Below, piece after piece: positions 48,001-58,358 of a stretch of DNA of 64,000 nt. Every line of letters begins with the position of its first letter. Positions within the stretch are counted from its first letter, which is position 1. The notes beneath the pieces were generated by a model, which was not told the origin of the DNA, did no database searches, and saw only the letters and a program-made list of their open reading frames with translations. The position numbers and the translations under genes were made by a program. Source of the DNA: Halichondria panicea (lineage: Eukaryota; Porifera; Demospongiae; Suberitida; Halichondriidae); contig NC_087393.1 in assembly GCF_963675165.1 (NCBI RefSeq), positions 1,265,002 to 1,329,001 of the forward strand, in the 5' to 3' direction.

Positions 48001-48856
48001 CAGTACGTACATGTACTTTGTAAATTTAACTGAACGGGTAAAACGTACAATCTCTAAAAAGTATAACTGAAGTGTTAACAAAAGATGAGTTGTATTCACT
48101 CACCCTCAGTTGCTCAGCGAACTCGACACAAGACCGACAGTTATTGGCCGTCGCTATCTGTGAGAGGGGGTGGGGTAGGCAAGACAATGGGTGGGTATGA
48201 GTGAGCTACGGGCTCACCATGTAGTTGATGAAGAATGGTGGCATCCTTCGCTGGGTTTGGAGACGACATTTGAAATAGTCCTCCACCATTGCTATAATTA
48301 AGAGGGGCCAGACGGTCGTACAACATCATGTCAGCTACACACAACTGTAAGAAATACTTACAGCCATAAAACATGATGAAGTCCAACACAGCATCCAAGC
48401 AGATAGCCAGCACCTGCATGTGTGTACATGTACTCAGTCATAAGGGAACTAGCTAGAGGCACAGTGGTGGGACTATGTACTCAGTCCATAAGGGGAATTA
48501 GCTAGAGGCATAGTGGTGGGACTATGTACTCAGTCATAGGAGCATGCTATACAGACACTGTGGCTCGGCATACCCTGAGCTTGTTGCTTATTCCGAGTGG
48601 AGATAGTGCCGAGATCTGGGGGTGGGACAAAACACAAAATTCAAGGATACATGTTCATAATCGGGTTCGATCGAAAAACTGCATGAATAAGACACACTGT
48701 AACAGTAGTACATGTATAGTTACGACAATGTACTTCGTCAATCAGTACTTGTTCTTATGCTCGTCCCCAGGGCTAACCTATTATATGCCAACCACAATAC
48801 ATGACAGTGTACAAGGCCTGAACTTGGAGCTAGATAGACCAGTAACAGGTAACATC

Positions 48857-48887
<31 letters not shown>

Positions 48888-51800
48888 ATACAGCCCCCTC
48901 CTCCTACACATACACACACAGTCTTACGTTCTGGTCAATCATCTGGAAAAGGGTGATCCCGACGGTGGTGTAGTAGGCTCCGTCAACGTCAGCGTCAGGA
49001 GGCGTGGTACTGTCCCAGTCTTCCCTCTCTGTCTCGACCATCTTGCCTACAAGCTCCTTCACATTGCCCTCCACCTGCTCCTGGCATCTGGAGGAGGCAA
49101 ACGATGAGAGAATGATCAGTGGAGGAGACAATAGACGAGACAATGATTAGGAGAGGAGGCATTAATAAAGATCAGGGAACGATACGAAAGAATAATTAAA
49201 ATGCAAAATAATCGTTGGGAAAGTGGAGTGTACATAATATAATAAAGGCGGTCAGGAATATTTTGGCACTTACGTTGTTTGCAGATCCTTCTCTATTGCT
49301 GGGTCAATGAGCTGCCCATAATTGTTGAAGTCAATATCCAGGGTCTCATTGAAAGACTCCCTGTGTGATGCGATGTAGTATAGTCTGAGCATAATGATAC
49401 ACTGTCTGTATAACGTACCTGACGTCTCCGATCCAAATCATGATGGTGATAATGTCTTTGGCATTGAGCCCCTTCTGAACACGCTCTGAGATCTGAGTAA
49501 ACAAGAGATAAAATTAATAAGATAAGAGCAACAGTAAAACACTAGCAAAATATACATACGTGCAGTAAGGTCATACATGTACTACTGTAACTTTAAAACC
49601 AAAATTTTATAGCACAACCCACCCTCCTCCAAATAGTAGACTACAACTTCCACTCATCAGTTTAGACCGCACCCCTCAACAGTTGGAATACATACTAGAG
49701 ATTACACTCCCCTCTCTCTTTCCCATTTAAACTATAACCCCTTCCTAATTAGACTACGACCCCTCTTTAGGTTAGATCACTCTCCATCACTCACCAGTTT
49801 GACGAGGCACTGATGGTACCACTTAATGAACTTGTCGAGTATGTCGTATTGAGGAGGGAAACATTTGGTGCCGTGATCTTTGATGGCTTGCAAGTCGGTG
49901 TAGCAGAATGTTGCCACGGAGGTGAGGTACTCCACTAACCACGCCTTGTTCTCCATCTTCTCTTGTTCCCCCGGCTCAAGCTCCTCAAACCTGTGAGAGT
50001 GAAAGCAAGGAAGGAGCGAAGATATATGCATGTATATATACAATGTACATCTGAACCGAGGCAGATTCAGTGATAGTAAAGAAATCCACTGTATTTAATA
50101 TCTAGGGCCACAATGTATATACACAGGCTAATAATTGCTTACACATTAAAAGCTGCATGTACGTACACCTAGATGGCTGCAATTAGAGCATACACTGTGC
50201 CGAAATCTAACAGGAAAATTCAGTGAACTCACTTATTGGAGATTGAAGTCTCCAGTATCTCCAAACACTTTTCCTTCCATTTCTTTGGTCTCCCTGGCAA
50301 CTGAGAATGTGGAATGCTTTTCTCGTCGAGCATGTCTTTAATGAGAGCGTCTGTTTTCTCCTCCCTCTCAATTATCCTGAGGGCGGTGACGAGCTTACGA
50401 GGCTCTCCCTCTACGAGGCCAGTTGTCTGGTGCATAATCAGCCACAGTTGCTGACCCAGGGAGCTCTAGTAGAGGTGGTTATTGTGTAATAATAATTGTC
50501 CATAGATACTAACTACAGTGCTGTGCTTAAAATTGTCTAATTTTCAATCCTCAATCTCAAATGAACACACAGATTAGCCGCCTAAATGTGATAAATGAGG
50601 CCAATAAGAAATGGTAATTTTTTACGTAGGTGGTTAGAGGTGATTAGTACCGACCAGTGTGGATATATCCCTGATACTATAACACGTATGTGTAGGTGGT
50701 TAGAGGTGATTAGTACCGACCAGTGTGGATATATCCCTGATACTATAACACGTATGTGTAGGTGGTTAGAGGTGATTAGTACCGACCAGTGTGGATATAT
50801 CCCTGATACTATAACACGTATGTGTAGGTGGTTAGAGGTGATTAGTACCGACCAGTGTGGATATATCCCTGATACTATAACACGTATGTGTAGGTGGTTT
50901 GAGGTGATTAGTACCGACCAGTGTGGATACTATAACACGTATGTGTAGGTGGTTAGAGGTGATTATAGTACCGACCAGTGTGGATATATCCCTGATACTA
51001 TAACACGTATGTGTCACAAACATTAACCAAACTCACAGAGAGACCGGCCAGTGGCTCAAAGTAGTGGTGGAGTGACTACAAAAGAGAGAAGGAAATAATC
51101 GTTAGACAAGCATGCAGCGGAGTAGAGATGGTTGGTATAGCATGAGTTCACTTACTGTGTTCTTATCGACATAAGAGTCTTCACTGTGAAACAGCTGAAT
51201 CAGCAGTTCATCCCTAGTGTGCTCCAACTCCGCCAAGCTGTAAAAATAGAATGCAAAATAAAATTGAATTATGTTACAAAACAGAACAGGTCTTGCCGAG
51301 ATTTGAACTCGGATCTTGAGATTCAGAGTCTCAGGTGCTAACCGTTACACCACAAGACGTTCATATGGATTAGAAACGCATTCTACAATGTAGATACAAA
51401 AGTACCGTACTTAGTTTTAATACAGCAGACACACACACTGATGCTTTAATTTTGCATTTGTTCTGACAATAAATGTACTTAGATACGTTCCCAAGCACCA
51501 TAAAGTTGCAACAGTTCTGCAGTTAGATAGCTCGACGATTAGCGATACAGCACTACAAACTGTACATACAAAATACATGAGGAAAAATAATCATTCCACC
51601 ACCTCCACCTACCCACAACACCCCACACACCCCACACACCTCTGACTGCACGTTCTGCATATCGAAGCACTTCTGGATAGTGCAACTGTTCGCACAATGT
51701 ACCCTACCTAGTACATTGTGCGCTACACTACTGTCCGATCATTATGGCAACCAATTTTACAGCGAGAAAAATAACAAAATACAAGGTCTTGCCGAGATTT

Positions 51801-53092
51801 GAACTCGGATCTTGAGATTCAGAGTCTCAGGTGCTAACCGTTACACCACAGGACCTTCCTTAAACAAGCCCTAATTGGACAGTGCATGGTAGATCCACAT
51901 GTACCCAATTTTACAGTGAGGAAAAGAATAAATAGAGACAGGTCTTGCCGAGATTTGAACTCGGATCTTGAGATTCAAAGTCTCAGGTGCTAACCGTTAC
52001 ACCACAAGACCTTCATATGCGTTAGAGAGTGCTGCATTCTAGATCCATATACCCAATTTTACAGCAAAGAAAAGAATAAAATGCAAGGTCTTGCCGAGAT
52101 TTGAACTCGGATCTTGAGATTCAAAGTCTCAGGTGCTAACCATTACACCACAGGACCAACTACAAACTTCGGTATACACTCACTTCCTGTGGGCCTCCAG
52201 CAGTCGGCCATCAGCTATGAGTTCCTTCGTTTCCTGACACACTTGAGGAACGTTGAAGATGTTCTGAATGTGCACCATTGTCGTCTTCAGCTGCATAATT
52301 ATAGTAGGGGGAGTGAACTTTTTTACAAGAATATTGAAAAAGTTGGTTCAAACTCTAGACTAACTTTAAGGGACTCACTACTAAAGGATGCACATCCATT
52401 TCACTCGTTCTAACGTGTGAGATGGTAAGTGCGTCTATCAGGCTCCATCACTTCTACTGGCCACTCAATGATAGATATAATCTGAGGTGGCTCAATTGAA
52501 TGGACCCCAACGGCCACATCCTTCACCTGTTGATGCTTCCTGCTGACGTCTTTGATAGGTTTGACGACCTCCGACAGGTCAGCACATTGTTGATACAGCT
52601 GCTCCACCTCTCCCATATTCAGACGTATAGTCTGCATCACACCACTCGCCTCCTGGAGACTCTTGAGGCCTTTCTGTACTCCGTCCAGCTGTGTCTGTAC
52701 CGCATTCCTCAGCTGAGACTCAATGGTTGCCTGGGAATTTACATAGGGACAGTTACTTAGTTACCAAGCAATAAATGGGATCCCACTTATTGCTGTCATG
52801 TAGACACACCTTCTTTCTGGAAATCTTTCTCTTGTATTGTTCAAGTCGATCGAGCTGGTCTGGTTTCTACATACAAACAGATCGAAAGTATCGTGGTATA
52901 GTACATGTATGTTTATATATAAAGGGTGTGGTACTTCTTTCAATGCAAATGGCAGAATGGTATATTATTATAGTGCCTAGTCACTGACTCTAACATTGTA
53001 GTAATCTAGAATTTATTTCTTACAGTCAGATGAGCAACTACTTCCTTCTTCGCCAAGTCCTTGGCGTCAGCTTCAGCAGAAGAAAACTCCAT
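45058..53092 (-). CDS. EXOC3: Exocyst complex component 3 (Sec6), intact copy
   Basis: Subunit of the exocyst, which tethers secretory vesicles to the plasma membrane. 22 exons join in phase to 739 codons (vertebrate EXOC3 is ~745): 53092-53024, 52866-52810, 52730-52527, 52290-52184, 51237-51156, 51075-51037, 50465-50233, 49990-49795, 49492-49419, 49360-49274, 49087-48928, 48413-48362, 48291-48218, 48157-48104, 47738-47638, 47108-47034, 46985-46902, 46807-46772, 46427-46313, 46033-45962, 45900-45808, 45213-45058. Family landmarks: KPDQLDRLEQYKRK (exon 2), RIIEREEKTD and LPGRPKKWKEKC (exon 7), WLVEYL and KCFPP (exon 8), DVDGAYYTTVGITLFQM (exon 11), KHPDVRPSHVIAILAMRGD (exon 21). The exon 18 acceptor was chosen by phase (CACAG|AGTGATG). 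No break seen. Intron 4 carries tRNA-Gln genes. Confidence 0.93.
47399..47640. repeat. 54 bp minisatellite beside EXOC3 exon 15
   Basis: About 4.5 units of CACCGACCATGTGTCCTACT...ACCCTAACCACCACACCAC. Part of each unit (CACCGACCATG...CCTACTGCATC) resembles the end of exon 15 with its donor (CACTGACCATTGATGTCCCA), so the array seems to have grown from the exon-intron junction. Confidence 0.9.
48861..48884. repeat. (CA)n microsatellite in EXOC3 intron 11
   Basis: Pure CA tract about 40 bp 3' of exon 11 on the coding strand. Confidence 0.9.
50626..51013. repeat. 66 bp minisatellite in EXOC3 intron 6
   Basis: Six tandem units of GTAGGTGGTTAGAGGTGATT...ATAACACGTATGT; the fifth is shortened and the sixth has a small insertion. 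Units 1-4 are virtually identical. Copy A has one unit; copy B lost the region. Confidence 0.95.
51289..51359 (-). tRNA. tRNA-Gln (CTG), terminal mismatch
   Basis: 71 nt with intact arms and anticodon CTG; acceptor reads CGTCTTG against CAAGACC, so only the first pair (C-C) fails. Confidence 0.7.
51785..51855 (-). tRNA. tRNA-Gln (CTG)
   Basis: 71 nt, anticodon loop CTCTGAA, T arm CCGAG/CTCGG perfect, one C-A acceptor mismatch. Confidence 0.78.
51941..52011 (-). tRNA. tRNA-Gln (TTG), fully paired
   Basis: Best member of the cluster: acceptor GGTCTTG/CAAGACC pairs at all seven positions, anticodon stem TGAGA/TCTCA and T stem CCGAG/CTCGG are perfect, anticodon loop CTTTGAA. Internal B box GTTCAAATC present; TTTT about 20 nt downstream on -. 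Confidence 0.88.
52087..52157 (-). tRNA. tRNA-Gln (TTG)
   Basis: 71 nt with D arm GTAATGGTTAGC exactly as in vertebrate tRNA-Gln, anticodon TTG, one acceptor C-A mismatch. Confidence 0.78.
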
Positions 53093-53270
53093 CTTGATTG
53101 TTTTGATCTTATGCTCTAGGTAAGGGTCATTATTACAAAAAGCTTATCTCAGAAGTTGGTAAAGGTATAGCCTCGAGACCGGCCGATTAAGATAATCGGC
53201 CTGGTCTCGCTCGAGGCTAGTAAAGATAATCGGCCTTGAATCGAGGCTAGCTCGAGGCTAGTAAAGGTAG
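53093..53270. promoter_or_regulatory. Upstream region of EXOC3 with TAGCCTCGA hairpin
   Basis: Just upstream of the EXOC3 start codon. At 53167-53220 a near-perfect hairpin TAGCCTCGAGACCGGCCGAT ... CTCGAGGCTAG, followed by a partial second copy to ~53260. No TATA box recognised; whether the hairpin regulates anything is unknown. Confidence 0.4.
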
Positions 53271-55850
53271 GTAAAACTAGTGTGATTTTTATACAGTTTT
53301 TTATGATTTTAGCTTGTTTTGTGTGTGATTTTTTCACAAAGGTAATCATCATTAATTTTGTCAACCAAACATGAAAACAAGTGAGCATGTTTTCACCTCT
53401 AACTCTCTCTAGATTATGCAAAAAGTTGCTCCAATAAGCTTTCGATTGGTGGGTGGAGCTGAGAATGGAAATGCAGTCAAATCAAGTCAAGTGTACCACT
53501 AGCTGTATTTATTTCTTAGAAGTTACTTACTGAAGCAATTTGAAAGCCTCTGTTGAAAAGAAACAAGTAAGATTGGAGAGAATTCCAGGGACAACAATGC
53601 AATTTACAAAAACTATCAAATTGCAAGAGCCAATTCAATTTGCACACAGGTGTAATCTACTGTATTAATCAGCAGAGTTGCATCATTGATTTATAGTTGC
53701 ATGTCCTTAAATCTACATCACACTAAAAACAATTTATTTAGATAAATTGACGGAAAAGTTGCCAAGAAACAGAATCAAGCGTAAGGTAGACCTTGATGAG
53801 AGTTCTGACACATGATACAATATACTGTACGAAAGAAAAAATGTAGCATAGTTACTTCATATCTAAAAGAACACTCTAAAGCAGGAGACATCATACTACT
53901 ATGAGGACATTATAAAGATGTACATCACAGAATTGTTACAATGTTAACTCCTGAGTCCATTTCATACTTTTTAAAAGAGAATAGACCAAGCGGTTCAGAT
54001 TTCATAAGTCCCGCTCAAGTATATTACAAATGCAGTAAATTTTTGTACGAATATTTTTCTTGGCTATAGTGTTCTTCAAAATGCTGTATCTCTGCATTCA
54101 CCAAATCCAGTGCAATAAAGTTTTTCTGGTTTGCCTAGAGTGTGCAAAAGTACACATAGGAGTTAGAAACAGCAAAAACGAAAATTGGTCTGATATCACT
54201 AGTAAAGGGTCATAAAAATAATGAAGAAACTAATTTTAGTCTAGCCTGTGGAGGTTATAGACTAGAAGTGGGCGTAACCCCAACAATTTCACGCTCTGCG
54301 CAGGGAGACAATTTGGGCTTATTGTCCTTCAGGAACCACCTTTTCCACTTCCAGTGGCGGATCCAGTGCGTGGCACAAGGGGAACTAACTAAATACTATT
54401 GAAATACTATTGAAAAAGGATTATTCACGAAATCAGACTTGGTGGCGCGAATAGGTGATTGATAGTAAAAGTAAAGATCATTAATGCAATAAGTGACATA
54501 AACTTATGACACGTCAATTGTGAAACTATAACTTAGATCTATGCTATAACAGAGCTGTGGCAGATCAGAGCTATGAAAAAATTGCTACATAGAAGAGTCA
54601 CAATAAAATAAGAGGTGAGTACTTTATTATTCAATGACTGTTGCTTCATGGCTATTTGAAATACAGCTGGCGCAATGGGATGTCTCTATCATGGAATTGT
54701 CGTAACTACTGGATTATTCCTCCTTTTAGTAGCATTAATGATGCATTACGCTGGGATAGAGATAATGAATGCAGTGATGGCACTTGCAGTGGATATTGTC
54801 TACTGTGAACACATAACGTGCAACACCTATACAGATAAAAAACGTTTGCAATAATTTCAATAACTGCAATGTTATGTATTAAACTGGAATGTATCACTCA
54901 TTAATTTATATGTGTATGACAAGTATACCACACCTACGAGGAGGATATACGGGGTGCATATCTTCTGAGTATAGGTGTTTGATTTTTATGATCTCATTTG
55001 GTGTTTTTTTTTACTAGATCTAATTTATGCATGTATGTACTAATTTAGTGACAGATACATAATTATTGAAGTAATCTGCACGTGTATAAGGGGGACAAAG
55101 TTGCTTCTAGCCCCCTGGCCATGGTTCTCACGGCCCTTCTGCAGTTGCAAACTCTTCTTAGCAAAATGTGTATAATTATGACAATGCCTGTTGAGGCTTA
55201 TAGTCATCGAGCAGCTTCCATAATTCTGCTGTTGCTTTGGAGACTTAGTGTTAGTGCCGTCCAAACATGTTTTAAGCGCTATTAGGTGCCTGTATATCAT
55301 TTGTAACATGTATACCTTACTTCTTAATTACAGCGCCAGAAAAATTGTAGTGGCACACTTTTAGAACCTTAAAAATTGCATTCAATCAGAACTGGCGTAA
55401 ATTATGGTAGCGCTAACATGCAGTTAGTATCTTAGTATGCAGGTGGATTGTTTGATTTTCGTCTCTGTAAACTAATTTTTCATTGGCGGACCTAAGGAAA
55501 CCGAGCGACGACCCAACTTGCCCTTTTTAGGTGGGTTCTGTCTTAATTTTTTTGTAGAAGTGGCCGAAATTATTCAATAATTGCTGAGTTGTTGCTTAAA
55601 TTATGGCGCTGTATAATTACATCAACTATACGGTACTATTCATGATGCAATACATTTGTTTATTGATATTGTACAATGTATAGTAAGCAATATACTTTTT
55701 GAGGTCAATATTATTGCTGAATCAACTTCTTTCTATTTCAAACTGCTTTGTATAATTATACGTGAACTATACATTTAGAAGAGGTTAAATATTAGCAGAG
55801 ATTGTTTTGTAGCCAGTGCTTGCTCGATTGAGCGGCTACAATCTTGAGCT
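53271..55850. other. Long gene-poor stretch
   Basis: AT-rich, no supported exon. A lone hAT-like terminal word CAGTGGCGGATCCAG at ~54354 and a TAAAGGGTCATAAAA phrase at ~54203 that recurs at ~58260. Confidence 0.5.
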
Positions 55851-55865
55851 TTCACTTAAACGTCC

Positions 55866-56037
55866 TGTGTAGGAATAATAAAAGCATGAGTATTGCAGCT
55901 GTATGTATATATACGCATACTATTCGTACCTTGTATTGGGTTGTACACAGGCTGTGTAGGAATAATAAAAGCATGAGTATTGCAGCTGTATATATATATA
56001 TACGCATACTATTCGTACCTTGTATTGGGTTGTACAC
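55866..56037. repeat. Tandem duplication of ~84 bp
   Basis: Two near-identical direct units of TGTGTAGGAATAATAAAAGC...GTATTGGGTTGTACAC. Confidence 0.9.
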
Positions 56038-56239
56038 TGTTTTCTTGCATACATCCCCGTCCTCATTCTCTTATACTATAATTATATACTGTCCTGTAAC
56101 ACAAGACAAGACACAATAATACCAGCACGCTATAACCACTCCCGCAATACACCTATACCATTCATGGCCATTCAAATTCTTAACTCTCTTTTCGTTTGCA
56201 GCAAAAATTTGTTTTGCTGAATCAGCTCCTTCACTGCAC

Positions 56240-57370
56240 AACTAGACACACCATGGATTAAGAGCACACACTGCAACAACAACTATCGAATTATAGACCC
56301 ATTACCATCTTTCCCTCAGCGAGCAAGCTCTTAGAGAAACGTGCTAAGTCAATACTATAAATTATAGAGGAACATCTGATACAACATTGCCCAATCTCAA
56401 CAAGGCAGTGGGGATTTTATGCGTGCACGCTCAACTGTCTCTGCACTAATACAAGTTGTGGATGACTGGAGCAAAGCTATTGACAGCAAAAGTGAAGTTG
56501 CTGTTGTTTTTCTGGACATATGTAAGGCATTTGATACATGCAGTACCATGCACATTTACTGCTACTCATAGACTTCTTCACTTGCCAAAATAAACAGCTA
56601 CCTCTTTAATTGAAGTGGCTTAAAAGTTACCTTATTGAAGAGAGAGCAATTTGTAGTTGTGAATGGACAAGTGTCTACCACTGACTCTCCATGTTATGTC
56701 TGGTGTGCCTCAAGGATCAGTCTTATAGGCCCATTGCTCTTTATTATGTACACTAAATGTCTCTGAGGTAGTCTCAAGCGACACCCATCTTAATATGTTT
56801 GCCGATGACATGGCTATTTATAGAGTCATTAAATCCATCGAAGACTATACGATACACTTCAGGAAGACATAAACAGTGTTGCTGCTTTCATGTCTGGCTA
56901 ACACCTTCATTTCATCACATCAAAATGTGTATTGATTAAAAAGAAAAGTAGGTCCATCGAGCCGCCCACATTTACAGTCAATGGCCTTTCCCTGGAGCGT
57001 GTGGAGACGTTCAGGAATCCATTTTGCATCGGATCTTTTGGCATTCCCACACTATAAGGAACTTTGTAAGAAGTCGAGAAAACTTGTTGGACTGCTACAC
57101 AGAAACTTCGCAACTCATTCTCCCCCTATACTGTTATGCTGAAATTATATTTTCATTAGACCAAATCTGGAGTATGTTTCGATTGTTGGGAACCCGCACT
57201 TAAAATGCAATATCGAGGGCATGGAAAAGGTCCAAAAGTTCACAATAAAAGTTTGCCTAAAGCAGTGGGACAACTCGATTAGCTATTTGGATATTTTAAA
57301 ACAAGCAAAACTACCAACGCTGGGACAGAGAAGGACATATTTGTACCTCAAAGCCATAATATGCCTTTTC
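56240..57370 (+). mobile_element. LINE (CR1/Jockey-like) reverse transcriptase relic
   Basis: Degenerate non-LTR RT on +. Recognisable blocks in order: NYRPITIFPSASKLLEK (~56285), a domain-2/A block AVVFLDICKAFDT (~56500-56537), SGVPQGSVL with GPLLFIMY (~56697-56750), the catalytic FADDMAIY (~56798-56821) and the thumb-like region IRPNLEYVSIVGNPHLKCNI (~57150-57210), RTYLYLKAIICLF (~57330). Many stops and frame changes; no endonuclease domain or 3' tail recognised. Truncated at both ends. Confidence 0.85.
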
Positions 57371-58358
57371 CCACGGATTCAATTGTGAATCCGAGAACAC
57401 TATTTCCTCAAGAACCAGAATGTTGTATTACTTGTATTACGGGGGTAGGTATAATGAGGCTCCAATAATCTCAGAACACTACGTAATCGTGTTGTTATTT
57501 TAATAATACATTTTTGCTGCAAATAACAACTAAAGCCCTGAAGTGCAAACCCTCGGATGCAATATGTACCGTACGTACTCATCCGACTTCATATCAGAGG
57601 CCGGATATACTAAAGTAGAATCCAGTATACGGATGTGTATAACTTAAGTGAGTGGTGTTATTTACAGAGATAATTATGTGGCGTGTACATCAGAGCTGCC
57701 TAGCGCCTAGCCAGAGGAGGTACGACATGCAGGAGCTAATTATAAAACACTTGATTAGCTGACTTAGCATTAAAAACCTAGCATGTGAACGGAATGTAAT
57801 AAAAATGCTCATTTGCAGATGCATCTTTTTTTCACCCATTATTCTATTCTTTAATTCTTGAAAAATGTGCCTATTATTCTCATAAAAAATCCGATTATTC
57901 TCTGATTATTCTCAAAAAATGTGACATACAAAATTAAGACGTATATAGAAATTGAGAGATATATATGATATAGATGATATAGAGATATAGTTACAAGTCA
58001 GTGTCAGTGGTCAGTGCTCTGCTAGCTTGAATTGAAGTAGTCTTGTCAAGAGAAGTTTGGCTAAGTGGTTCCAGCCTCCTCTGTCCTTCAGAGATAGAGC
58101 GTCTCGCTAGTCTGTATTATTTCTAGCTAGTGGATATCTCTTCTTAGGACATGAGCAGTAGGTGACCGTGTAACCATATAGAAATGGCCCTTGACCACTA
58201 AATATTGTACAATTTTGTGCTAAACCTCGAAATCCACATAATTATTATAATTATTTAGGTAAAGGGTCATAAAATCAAGAAACTGATTATGGAGAAGTCT
58301 GGTAAAGGGTCAATTAAAAAACTTTCCTCTTTGGGAGATCTTAACCCAAATCTGTGCA
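57371..58358. other. Intergenic, upstream of NUDT1
   Basis: No supported exon. A terminal word of the 8239-8749 element (CCAGAGGAGGTACGACA) occurs alone at ~57711. Confidence 0.5.

Noticed and set aside
50595-50948. Repeated WLEVISTDQCGYIPDTITRM peptide
   Set aside because: 66 bp units are also in frame by length alone; it lies within an EXOC3 intron.
53149-53421. 90-codon minus-strand frame upstream of EXOC3
   Set aside because: It overlaps the TAGCCTCGA hairpin, and no splice-consistent link to EXOC3 exon 1 was seen.
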